A stretch of DNA of 64,000 nt. It comes from Bradyrhizobium betae (GTDB lineage: Bacteria; Pseudomonadota; Alphaproteobacteria; Rhizobiales; Xanthobacteraceae). Where the stretch lies: positions 7,012,501 to 7,076,500 of the forward strand of contig NZ_CP044543.1 of the NCBI RefSeq assembly GCF_008932115.1, read 5' to 3'. A program made the translations under genes and the position numbers. Positions 35,076 to 42,767 of the stretch are shown here, piece by piece (within the stretch, counting starts at the first letter, position 1; each line of letters starts with the position of its first letter). The notes under the pieces were generated by a model that did not search any database, had not been told where the DNA came from, and was given only the letters and a program-made list of their open reading frames with translations.

Positions 35076-36454
35076 TGCCGTTCCCCCGTTTGCACGGCGA
35101 GCGTCGACGTCCGGATCGCGCGCCAGGAATTGTATGTGATGAAGGCCAGGCCGCCGGCGCCGAGCGCAAACCAGACGCCGGCCGGCAGCGTCGCGACATG
35201 ATCCCAGGCGGCCGAGACCAGGCCCGGATGATCGTCGACGACGTCGCGATGCTCTGTGAAGAAATCCCATGCGTCGGACACGTAGCCGCTGACGGTCTGA
35301 TAGACGGCACCGGCGCCGGCCGTGGTCGAGCCCCACAGCGCCACCAGGAAATTGCGACGCGCCGGCGTGATCTCCGGCGCCAGCTGCGTCAGGATATGCG
35401 GATCAGCCTTGGCGCGCGCTTCGCTGACAGGCCGAAACCAACCCTCGGCCTCGGCCTTGTCGAGCTCGGCGCGCACCTGGTCGGCTATGCCGTGGAATTC
35501 ATCGATCGACGACGGCAGCGGCAGCACCAGGCCGCGATCATTCATGAAGCCGGACAGCGCGCCGCTGATGCCGCTACCCCAGCGACCATCGATCACGCCT
35601 GGCGAATAGCGCCGCGCCTTGAGCCGCGTCTGCACGGCATACAGCACGGGATCGCCGACGACGCCGGGATCGAGCGGCTGCACGTTCGGCGGCGCTGCGT
35701 CCGGCACGATCGGCGCCGGCGGCGCGAGCGCGGTCGCATCAGGCGCGACGGGATCGAGCGCAACGGCCGGCGTCGGCGCGTAGTCGGCTAGGGCACGCTT
35801 TGCTTTGGCGAGGAACGCGCGGCACTCGGCGAGGCCGTTCTTGCCGCCGTTGATGATATGGCGCACGGTCTCGACGTCGTCGCGATCGGCGGCCGCGTTG
35901 CAGCGGCCACCCTGCGCCCATTCCAGATAGGCAGCCGTAAAGGCCGAATCCGGCTGGTGCAGCAACTCCGGATGCGCGACCAGCGGCAGCCCGGTCTTTT
36001 TCTCCATCGCCGCATAGTTGCTCTTGCCGGTCGCCTGCATCATGCCGCCGCCGCGATAGAGCCAGCCGTCATTCGGCCCGGTATTGTCGAATTCGCGCAT
36101 TTTGCGCGGATTGCCGACGCCGTAGACGCGGTTGAACAGAACCGGACCGCGCTGCGCCACCGGCAGCGCCGCGATGCGCCGCGCCTCGGCCTCGGTCACG
36201 CCGGCGCTGTGATGACCGGCGCCGAAGATCGCGAGGATCCGCGGCGCGCGATAGGCGCCGCTTTCCTCGAGGATCTGCAGCCCGCCGGTCTCGATCATGA
36301 TCTGCGCCAGGAAATGCGCCGCGCGCAGCCTGGTCGTCAGCCCGGCCTTGGCGACCGCGTTCGGCCAGCCGCGCACGATTGCGGCGACCAGGTCGGCCCG
36401 CGCGCCGCTACCGGCGATGGCTTTCAGCTGCGCAGCCGTGATGATTTGCGACAT
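35072..36454 (-). CDS. Phage-type endolysin (GH19-like) with peptidoglycan-binding and C-terminal membrane segments
   Basis: The 460-residue protein has an N-terminal GH19-like lysozyme/chitinase domain, residues about 1-190, with HFLAQIMIETGG (catalytic Glu region) and YRGGGMMQATGKSNY. A Pro/Ala linker leads to a putative peptidoglycan-binding repeat (YAVQTRLKARRYSPGVIDG, about 235-285). The C-terminus has a hydrophobic stretch (GVWFALGAGGLAFITYN). ATG 36454 (MSQIITAAQLKAIAG) was chosen because the upstream extension has no domain. It should cleave cell wall during phage lysis or particle release. The C-terminal membrane segment is unusual for an endolysin. Confidence 0.82.
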   Translation of the reverse strand: MSQIITAAQLKAIAGSGARADLVAAIVRGWPNAVAKAGLTTRLRAAHFLAQIMIETGGLQILEESGAYRAPRILAIFGAGHHSAGVTEAEARRIAALPVAQRGPVLFNRVYGVGNPRKMREFDNTGPNDGWLYRGGGMMQATGKSNYAAMEKKTGLPLVAHPELLHQPDSAFTAAYLEWAQGGRCNAAADRDDVETVRHIINGGKNGLAECRAFLAKAKRALADYAPTPAVALDPVAPDATALAPPAPIVPDAAPPNVQPLDPGVVGDPVLYAVQTRLKARRYSPGVIDGRWGSGISGALSGFMNDRGLVLPLPSSIDEFHGIADQVRAELDKAEAEGWFRPVSEARAKADPHILTQLAPEITPARRNFLVALWGSTTAGAGAVYQTVSGYVSDAWDFFTEHRDVVDDHPGLVSAAWDHVATLPAGVWFALGAGGLAFITYNSWRAIRTSTLAVQTGERQ

Positions 36455-36563
36455 GGAAACTCCCTTTCTTCGGAATTTTGGCTTTGGCAACGCCCGATCA
36501 TCTCGAAGCTTCGCTTGCACGGGCCGGTTGCAGCGACTAGGATTAATGCAATCGGAGGTCGCA

Positions 36564-36698
36564 TTGCGCGAGAAAATTCTTCTATTCGCCTCGGTCAGCT
36601 ATGGGATTCTCATTGTGGCCTTGACGATCTGGGCGGTGTTTTCGACCCAGTCCGGAGGCGAGCAACCGGAATCGCTTCTTCCGAAGCACTATTTCTGA
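36564..36698 (+). CDS. Very small membrane protein (44 aa)
   Basis: A TTG start at 36564 has GGAGG 5 bases upstream. An in-frame ATG at 36546 gives 50 residues but has no such site. The product is one hydrophobic helix (ILLFASVSYGILIVALTIWAVF) with a short polar tail. It is the only rightward gene among the leftward phage-type genes. No family was recognised. Confidence 0.5.
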   Translation: MREKILLFASVSYGILIVALTIWAVFSTQSGGEQPESLLPKHYF

Positions 36699-36700
36699 CA

Positions 36701-37336
36701 TCAGAACGGCCCGCCGCTGGCGTGCATTGCAGTGACGATCTCCGCGGCAAACGCTGCACCGCCGAGATCGTTTGGGTGGGTATTGTCCACCTGTCGATAG
36801 GCCGCACCAAACCGGTCGAGATTGCCGCCGAAAAACACCTGCACGTTGTCGATCGCGGCGGTCTGCGCGGCCTGGATCGTGGCGCTGACGTTCCCGCTCG
36901 CCCACGTTTCCTTGCAGATGAAGACGCGGCCGGCAAACCCGGCAGCGAGGGCATTCGTTACGATCGTCCCGAACGCGGCTTGATACGCAGCTTGGGTAGT
37001 GCCAAAGGCGCCGTCGTTCTCGCCCTGCATCCATAGCATCGCCATGGTGACGCCGGGCGTCGCCGGCGTGACGCCGCGCAAGGCGAGCTTCTTGATCGCG
37101 ACGGGGATGAGCCGCGACATGTCGCCTGTCGACCATCGCTCAATTGAGGTCGAGCCGATCGCGACAGGCGCGAAGATGACCCGGTCGAAGGTCGCCAGCA
37201 GCAGATCGCCGAGATGGCCGCAAATGTTGCCGGGGCCGAGCGGACTCTTACCGCAGCCAATCGCATCTGCGGTGGCCGTGATCGCGATGTGTTTTTTGGC
37301 AATCGACGCAGGGGTCGTTAACTCCAGTGCGATCAC
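36701..37336 (-). CDS. SGNH/sialate O-acetylesterase-like protein, N-terminally truncated
   Basis: The 211-residue ORF starts at GTG 37336 with an in-frame stop at 37385-37387. It matches the sialate-O-acetylesterase type: APVAIGSTSIERW, MAMLWMQGENDG and the C-terminal catalytic pair region DNTHPNDLGGAAFA (Asp and His). The N-terminal block with the nucleophile Ser (GQSN) is absent from the ORF. It lies in the phage-like patch, where such esterase domains occur on tail proteins. It may be a degraded tail-fibre fragment. Confidence 0.6.
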   Translation of the reverse strand: MIALELTTPASIAKKHIAITATADAIGCGKSPLGPGNICGHLGDLLLATFDRVIFAPVAIGSTSIERWSTGDMSRLIPVAIKKLALRGVTPATPGVTMAMLWMQGENDGAFGTTQAAYQAAFGTIVTNALAAGFAGRVFICKETWASGNVSATIQAAQTAAIDNVQVFFGGNLDRFGAAYRQVDNTHPNDLGGAAFAAEIVTAMHASGGPF

Positions 37337-37634
37337 TGAGCGTATCGAGATGGCGCAGGCGTCTATCGCGAATGTCGCGGTGAGTCAGCATGAACTCGCC
37401 TTCGCCGTTCAGGCGTGGGTACGGGGAAGCCGCCAGAAGCAGCCTGTCCAGCAAACACTGGCGATCGATTGATCTGGACAGCCGGTCGGCCATTCGTTCG
37501 TTCACGGTCCGACACCGCTTCGTTCCCAAAGCACGAATCGCGACCGCAAAAACCGGCACCGCGCATGTCTTAACGCCGCGTTTCGCTCGCGCGGATTGAT
37601 TCCGCAGCGGCGCATCCTGCCGGCTGACGAGCGA
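37337..37634. other. Non-coding or decayed stretch
   Basis: About 300 bases lie between the truncated esterase and the next small gene. The open frames here show no domain. It may contain decayed remains of the esterase N-terminus or of other phage genes. Confidence 0.35.
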
Positions 37635-37784
37635 TCAGTCCGTCCGCTCGTCGCGCCGATCGCGGGCGAGCTCGTGCCAGGCCAGGGCCAGCTGGATCAG
37701 TCGCTGCCGGTCGGCGCCTTCGGAGGCCGCGGCCCGCTTCATTGCGGCTTCGGCTTCGTGCTGCGGGTCGTACTTCATACACAT
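37635..37784 (-). CDS. Small conserved hypothetical protein (49 aa)
   Basis: A short hydrophilic, helical protein, MCMKYDPQHEAEAAMKRAAA continuing to LALAWHELARDRRDERTD. The pattern RQRLIQLALAWHELA recurs in small rhizobial proteins, to my recollection. ATG 37784 or 37778 could be used, and no strong ribosome site is visible. Function unknown. Confidence 0.5.
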   Translation of the reverse strand: MCMKYDPQHEAEAAMKRAAASEGADRQRLIQLALAWHELARDRRDERTD

Positions 37785-38075
37785 GAAGCCAACACTAGCC
37801 GTTCGATCTTGACCAGCAGATGGCAATTTCCTCCGTATGAATGCGGGGTGGTTTTCGCGCCTTTCGGGCAAGCCGATCGCGAGCTCGTTCCGGTTGATAC
37901 GAATGTCCAAAAGACCGACGCCGGCGCGATCGTTTCCAGACATTTCCGGCAGCGCGCACTCGGAATGGATTTCGTGCGGACGCATCTGTGAATTGCATCA
38001 CAGCCTGGCCTCCGGGCCTCGGCTAAGATTGCGTCAACCGCTCGCTCAGGCGCGAGAGGGCATGGGTGGTCTGTC

Positions 38076-38237
38076 ATGACACGAGAAGCAGCGGCCGAGG
38101 TTCACGTCCCGACCCAGCGCGTCAGGTCCGACCTGTTCGGGACCGCGTTTCTCGCGGCGATCGGCATCGTGATGCTGGCCTGGATCGCAGGCCTGGTCTG
38201 GGCGACGATGACGTTCTTCAACTGGCTCGTAGCCTGA
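38076..38237 (+). CDS. Small single-TM protein (53 aa)
   Basis: MTREAAAEVHVPTQRVRSDL leads into a hydrophobic helix (AFLAAIGIVMLAWIAGLVWATMT) and ends FFNWLVA. Codon use and third-position GC look coding. Function unknown. It converges with the gene ending at 38342, and a leftward terminator lies between them. Confidence 0.55.
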   Translation: MTREAAAEVHVPTQRVRSDLFGTAFLAAIGIVMLAWIAGLVWATMTFFNWLVA

Positions 38238-38272
38238 CGCCCGAACCGATCAATTGATCGGCGGCTCCCACC

Positions 38273-38303
38273 AAAAAAGAAGCGGGCCTTTCGCCCGCTC
38301 CTT
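38273..38303 (-). terminator. Rho-independent terminator
   Basis: Read leftward, GAGCGGGC-GAAA-GGCCCGCTTC is followed by TTTTTT. It lies 40 bases downstream of the glycine-zipper gene stop at 38342 and should end that transcript. Confidence 0.85.
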
Positions 38304-38341
38304 CACATCAGATCCTGCACGTCAGATCCGTGACTGCAAAC

Positions 38342-39196
38342 TCAATAGCACGCGCGGGGATCGGCCTGGACATACTGGCCGCTGGGATAGCGGTAGTAGC
38401 AATTGCCCTCGGCCAGATAGTAACCGGGACGCGAAGCGGCCGTCGCGCCGGCGATCGCACCGGTCGCGCCCCCGATTACGGCACCTGCGGCCGCGCCCGA
38501 GGCGTTGCCCGAGATCAGGCCGCCGAGCACGCCACCGACGATGGCACCGCCAAGCGCGCTCACGCCGGGATCAGCCGGCGGCGGCGGAGGCGGCGGTTCG
38601 TAGGCGACCGGCGGGGCGTAGGCGACCGGCACGTCGTCGTAATAGTCTTCCGAGATGTAGGCGGGCGGACCAGCCATCCGCTGCGGATAATAATACCAGA
38701 CGCCGCCGACGTCCCACCACCAGCCGGAGCGGCCGTTGCGGACGTCGTGACGCCAGCGCCCGCCATCCCAGGCGCGATTGCCGCGATAGGCGTGACCGCC
38801 CCAGTCGCGCTCGGGTACCGGCCCACGCGCATAGTTGCGCCCGGGGGGCGGACCGCCGGCATTCTGCGGGCGCGGACCAGGGCCAGCAGGTCCCGCACCC
38901 GCATAGCCGGGACGAGGGCCGCCACCGCCAGCCTGGGGCGGACGACCAGGCTGTCCCTGTGGCTGTCCTTGTAGCTGAACCTGCGGCTGTCCCTGAGGCC
39001 GGGCCGCCTGCTGCGGTGGCGGACCCTTGCGCATGTTCTGCTGATTGTTCGGGGGCGGCGCACCTGCGCCGGGCCCCGCCTGCGGATTGGCCTGGGGCCT
39101 GGGCGGCAATGAATCCTGTGCCAGCGCCGGGACGGCGAGCAACGACATGGCCGAAACCAAGGGAATGATGATCTTCATGCGGCTGGACGCGCTCAT
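38342..39196 (-). CDS. Secreted Pro/Gln/Gly-rich protein with glycine zipper
   Basis: About 284 residues. The signal peptide (MKIIIPLVSAMSLLAVPALA) is followed by a low-complexity region of Pro, Gln, Gly and Arg, residues about 30-130. A YXXXG-poor linker with WRHDVRNGRSGWWWDVGGVW comes next, then PPPPPPAD. A glycine-zipper helix pair (GGAIVGGVLGGLISG, AAAGAVIGGATGAIAGA) and a conserved tail (CYYRYPSGQYVQADPRACY) end the protein. It is probably an envelope protein. Starts at 39196 or 39178 are both possible. Confidence 0.75.
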   Translation of the reverse strand: MSASSRMKIIIPLVSAMSLLAVPALAQDSLPPRPQANPQAGPGAGAPPPNNQQNMRKGPPPQQAARPQGQPQVQLQGQPQGQPGRPPQAGGGGPRPGYAGAGPAGPGPRPQNAGGPPPGRNYARGPVPERDWGGHAYRGNRAWDGGRWRHDVRNGRSGWWWDVGGVWYYYPQRMAGPPAYISEDYYDDVPVAYAPPVAYEPPPPPPPADPGVSALGGAIVGGVLGGLISGNASGAAAGAVIGGATGAIAGATAASRPGYYLAEGNCYYRYPSGQYVQADPRACY

Positions 39197-39373
39197 GCGT
39201 GCTGGACCCCCTACTCTTTCGATTGCCGTGGTCCCATGCGCGATAGACGATTCGCTTCGCGCCGGGCTGATGCCGGCGGACATAACTGATCTGCTTTGGT
39301 CGGCTAAGTCCCGTTACAAATGATTAAGATCACGGCATTTTTTCGTCCGCACGGGTCGCGTGCCAGAGTGCCG

Positions 39374-39616
39374 CTAGCGGGCCGGCTCGATGACGTTGCA
39401 GTTGCTCCGCCCCGACATCAGGCAGTCCTGCATCTTGCTGGCGGCGGTGAGATCGCGGGCAAGCCACCAGCCGATACCGAGGATCACGATGGCGATGACC
39501 AATCCGGCCATGGCGCCGCGGCGGTTGTCCCCGGATGGCGGCTTCGGCGGCGATTTCTGCTGTTCGCCCGGTTCGGGCTTGGATTTGGGCTCAGTCTTAA
39601 GCTCAGTCTTGGACAT
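39374..39616 (-). CDS. Small single-TM protein (80 aa)
   Basis: A Lys/Pro/Glu-rich cytoplasmic N-terminus (MSKTELKTEPKSKPEPGEQQ) precedes one TM (GAMAGLVIAIVILGIGWWLA) and a short tail with two Cys (MQDCLMSGRSNC). ATG 39616 was chosen for the natural N-terminus. Function unknown. Confidence 0.6.
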   Translation of the reverse strand: MSKTELKTEPKSKPEPGEQQKSPPKPPSGDNRRGAMAGLVIAIVILGIGWWLARDLTAASKMQDCLMSGRSNCNVIEPAR

Positions 39617-39692
39617 GGCTGACCAATCGCAGGGGTGAGCGGGCTCTATCACCTCTGCAGCCTGGCGTCACATCCGGTTCGATATCCCGGCG

Positions 39693-39923
39693 CTAACCCC
39701 GGGTCTGCCGGATTGCGTCCTTGCGTGAGGTTTCGACCGCCGGGATCGCCTCCCGGACCCGCGGTGCGCAGCTCGTCAGCACGAACGCGGTCTGGGTGCA
39801 TTCCCAATCCGCCCCCAGGACGGCACTTTCGAACGGCTGCGGACGGGCGAGCAGCAACGCGGCGCCGGCCACCACCGCGAAGGCGATTGCAAGCGCCCTC
39901 AGGCTCCGTGTTGACATGGTCAT
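39693..39923 (-). CDS. Small secreted or anchored protein (76 aa)
   Basis: The N-terminal hydrophobic segment (LRALAIAFAVVAGAALLLA) may be a signal or anchor. A short domain with two Cys follows (WECTQTAFVLTSCAPRVREA). GGAG 6 bases before ATG 39923 supports the start. No family was recognised. Confidence 0.55.
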   Translation of the reverse strand: MTMSTRSLRALAIAFAVVAGAALLLARPQPFESAVLGADWECTQTAFVLTSCAPRVREAIPAVETSRKDAIRQTRG

Positions 39924-40189
39924 GCCCGTCTCCGTCTCGTACCGGGCGGACGCTAGGCGCCGCTCCGTGGGCCCCTTATGAGGGACATCACAATTCGGCA
40001 GTTTTTCGGGGCTACGAGAGATCGTCGGGGGGTGGCGATTTTTCGTCTACCTGATCGGCTGCGATTATAGGTGGCTTCGCGACGCGCGCCGATGTACACG
40101 CTTCTGCGTCGCGTGGTGCCCGCTATGCCCAGCCGACGTACCAACAAGCTTGATATAGGACTGAAAGCGAGGATGACAAGGTTCGTTCG

Positions 40190-40537
40190 ATGAGTGGATT
40201 CAGGGAACCAGGCTTTTCCGACCGGCAGAAGGCCGCGCAGGAAGCACGCAAAAATCTTTTGAACAAATTCAAGTCGCAGCCCGGTCCGGATGACCCTGCG
40301 GTGTTGGCGAAGCGTGCCGAACGCGAGGCCCTCGCGGCCAAGCGGGCCGAGGCCAAGGCCGCACGCGAGGCGGAAAAGGCCGAGCAGAAGCGCCTCGAGG
40401 AAGAGGCCAAAGCCGCCGAAGCTGCGCGCATCGCGCGCGAGGCCGAAGAAGCGATCGCGAAGGCGGCCGAGGCCGAGGCCGAGCAGAAGGCCAGGCGCGA
40501 CGCCCGCTACGCCGCCCGCAAGGCCAAGCGCAAGTAG
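40190..40537 (+). CDS. DUF6481 family protein
   Basis: The 115-residue protein is Ala/Glu/Lys/Arg-rich and almost entirely helical. It begins MSGFREPGFSDRQKAAQEAR, then LLNKFKSQPGPDDPAV, then a long charged coiled-coil and a basic tail ARKAKRK. This is the DUF6481 pattern, whose function is unknown. It is free-standing, with about 270 bases of upstream non-coding sequence. Confidence 0.8.
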   Translation: MSGFREPGFSDRQKAAQEARKNLLNKFKSQPGPDDPAVLAKRAEREALAAKRAEAKAAREAEKAEQKRLEEEAKAAEAARIAREAEEAIAKAAEAEAEQKARRDARYAARKAKRK

Positions 40538-40669
40538 CTTTGACAAGTTACGTTCAATTGAAATTGAACTAAAAGCATCACTTCGGGGCGGTCCACGTGA
40601 CCGCCCCCGGAGTTTCGACAGCGTGCTTCTGCGTTTCGCATGCGCGCCCGACGATGGCGGACGATCAGT

Positions 40670-40909
40670 TCACTTCTTCATCATCCCGTCGTCCTTCTTC
40701 ATCCCGTCCTTCGACATGTGGTCCTTCTTCATGCCGTCATCCTTGGACATGGTGTCTTTCTTCATGCCGTCCTTGGACATCGTGTCCTTCTTCATCATGC
40801 CGTCGTCCTTGCCCATCTTGTCCTGAGCAAAGGCGGCCGGCGACAGCACGAGGCCAAGCGAGAGCGCGGCAGCCGAGATGCCGAGCACGATGCGGGTACG
40901 AATGGTCAT
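40670..40909 (-). CDS. Pentapeptide MxKDx repeat protein
   Basis: The 79-residue protein has a signal peptide (IVLGISAAALSLGLVLSPAAFA) and a mature part of tandem MxKDx units such as MGKDDGMMKKDTMSKDGMKK, about ten units. This matches the MXKDX repeat family of small secreted proteins. The Met and Lys/Asp spacing suggests metal or surface binding, but this is not shown. ATG 40909. Confidence 0.85.
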   Translation of the reverse strand: MTIRTRIVLGISAAALSLGLVLSPAAFAQDKMGKDDGMMKKDTMSKDGMKKDTMSKDDGMKKDHMSKDGMKKDDGMMKK

Positions 40910-41097
40910 GACAGTCTTCCCTTCGAGATGATGTTTGTCAGCGACGGACGCCGCTATCTAATCTCGACGGATCGACCGCCTGCGTTGTTACGGCATCGCC
41001 GATAAATTTGTGCGGGCCGCGGGCAGTGTGCAGCGCAGCAAGACCGGCCCTTGCCGCGGCATTCGGTCTCGAACTATCAGATGAGAGAATATCGGGC

Positions 41098-41134
41098 GGA
41101 AGACCGGCTAGGATGGGCCCAGCGCCGGTCTTCC
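41098..41134. promoter_or_regulatory. 11-bp inverted repeat upstream of dctP
   Basis: GGAAGACCGGC (41098-41108) and GCCGGTCTTCC (41124-41134) are perfect inverted arms with a 15-base loop, 60 bases before the dctP ATG. No U tract follows, so an operator or leader hairpin is more likely than a terminator. Confidence 0.4.
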
Positions 41135-41193
41135 AGGACCCGACCCAACACCAACAACAACCGTCCAGAGAAACGTTTCAAGGGGATCACACC

Positions 41194-42216
41194 ATGCTCA
41201 CGCGCCGCCATTTGATCGCGACCGCCGTCGCCGCGCCCGCCATCCTCCGCTTCGGCACCGGCACGGCGCAGGCCGCGACCACGCTGAAGATCTCGCATCA
41301 GTTCCCGGGTGGCACCATCGACAAGGGCGATTTCCGCGACCGGCTCTGCCGCATGTTTGCCGCTGAAGTCAGTAAGCGCAGCAATGGTGATATCGCTGCC
41401 GAGATCTATCCGAACTCCTCGCTGATCAAGACCAACGCGCAGTTCTCGGCGATGCGCAAGGGCGCGCTCGACATCTCTCTGTATCCGATGCCCTACGCTG
41501 GCGGCGAACTGCCGGAGACCAATATCGGCCTGATGCCCGGCCTCGTCACCACCTACGACCAGGGCCTGCGCTGGAAGAAGGAGCCGGTCGGCAAGGCGCT
41601 GACCGATTTCCTCGCCGACAAGGGCATCATCCTGCTCACCTGGGTGTGGCAGGCCGGCGGCGTTGCCAGCCGCTCCAAGCCGATCGTCGCGCCCGAAGAT
41701 GCCAAGGGCATGAAGGTGCGCGGCGGCTCGCGCGAGATGGACATGGTGCTTCAGACCGCCGGCGCCTCGGTGCTGTCGGTGCCGTCGAACGAAATCTACG
41801 CGGCGATGCAGACCGGCGCCTGCGACGCCGGCATCACCTCCTCCACCAGCCTGATCTCGTTCCGCCTCGAAGAGGTCGCGAAGTCGCTGACCTCTGGCGC
41901 GGGCGCGTCGTACTGGTTCATGCTCGAGCCGCTGATGATGTCAAAGGCGATCTTCGACAAGCTGCCGAAGAACCAGCAGGACATCCTGCTCACCGTCGGC
42001 ACCGAGCTCGAGGCCTTCGGCCGCAAGGGTGCGCAGGATGACGACGTCGAGGTCGCCAAGGTCTACGAGAAGGCCGGCGCCAAGGTGTCGGCGCTCGATG
42101 CGGCGACCGTCGGCAAATGGCGCGACATCGCCCGCGACACCGCCTGGAAGGACTACGGCGCCAAGACCGCGACCGCCGCGAACCTTCTCAAGCTCGCGAC
42201 CGACGTCGCGGCATGA
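41194..42216 (+). CDS. TRAP transporter substrate-binding protein (DctP family)
   Basis: The 340-residue periplasmic solute receptor begins MLTRRHLIATAVAAPAI, with a twin-arginine-like signal ending AQA-A. The mature part begins TTLKISHQFPGG and carries MKVRGGSREMDMVLQTAGA and SVPSNEIYAAMQTGACDAG, matching the DctP substrate-clamp region (Arg in RGG). It should bind an organic acid for the DctQM permease. The ligand is not predictable. GGGG precedes the ATG. The stop overlaps dctQ by 4 bases. Confidence 0.92.
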   Translation: MLTRRHLIATAVAAPAILRFGTGTAQAATTLKISHQFPGGTIDKGDFRDRLCRMFAAEVSKRSNGDIAAEIYPNSSLIKTNAQFSAMRKGALDISLYPMPYAGGELPETNIGLMPGLVTTYDQGLRWKKEPVGKALTDFLADKGIILLTWVWQAGGVASRSKPIVAPEDAKGMKVRGGSREMDMVLQTAGASVLSVPSNEIYAAMQTGACDAGITSSTSLISFRLEEVAKSLTSGAGASYWFMLEPLMMSKAIFDKLPKNQQDILLTVGTELEAFGRKGAQDDDVEVAKVYEKAGAKVSALDAATVGKWRDIARDTAWKDYGAKTATAANLLKLATDVAA

Positions 42217-42767
42217 TCCACGGTCCGCTTCCGGATCGTGACGGCCCGGCAAGCACCGCCGCAGGCACAGGCCTCGCGGCGGCGCTCGATCGATGTCTCG
42301 CCATCCTCAACAGCATCATCGTCGTGTTCGCGGCGATCGCACTGATCGCGGCCTGCGCCATCCTGAGCTACAGCGTGCTCAGCCGCGCCTTGTTCAAGGC
42401 CGCCAACTACTGGCAGGACGAGGCCGCCGTGTTCCTGCTGGTCGGCGCCACCTTCATGACGGCAGCCTATGTCCAGCAGAACCGCGGTCATATCGGCATC
42501 GAGGCCTTCGTCGGACTGCTCTCGCCGCTTGCGAACAAGGTCAGGCTTTGGCTGGTCGATGCCGCAACGTTGCTGTTCTGCGCCTTCTTCACCTGGAAAT
42601 CGTGGACGCTGGCGCATGAAGCCTATGTCGACGGCCAGGTCTCGAACTCGATGTGGTCGCCGCCGCTCGCCATTCCCTATACGCTGATGGCGCTTGGCAT
42701 GAGCCTGCTCTGCGTCCAGATCGTCGTGCAGCTCGCGCTGCCTCTCACAGGGGCCAAGCGGCCATGA
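42213..42767 (+). CDS. TRAP transporter small permease (DctQ family)
   Basis: The 184-residue protein has four TM helices and the DctQ signature region NYWQDEAAVFLLVGATFMTAAY with NRGHIGIEAFV. It forms the membrane domain with DctM. ATG at 42213 overlaps the dctP stop, and its own stop overlaps the dctM start (both ATGA), so translation of the three genes is coupled. Confidence 0.9.
   Translation: MIHGPLPDRDGPASTAAGTGLAAALDRCLAILNSIIVVFAAIALIAACAILSYSVLSRALFKAANYWQDEAAVFLLVGATFMTAAYVQQNRGHIGIEAFVGLLSPLANKVRLWLVDAATLLFCAFFTWKSWTLAHEAYVDGQVSNSMWSPPLAIPYTLMALGMSLLCVQIVVQLALPLTGAKRP

Noticed and set aside
34431..37622. Short match TCCTGCCGG of the tRNA-Arg 3' region near 37615, as a possible att site
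   Set aside because: Nine GC-rich bases are expected by chance in a window of this size, and the match does not include the tRNA end.
39953..40546. Leftward 197-codon frame opposite DUF6481
   Set aside because: Leu/Gly/Arg-rich mirror of an Ala/Glu/Lys-rich coiled-coil gene, with no start signal.
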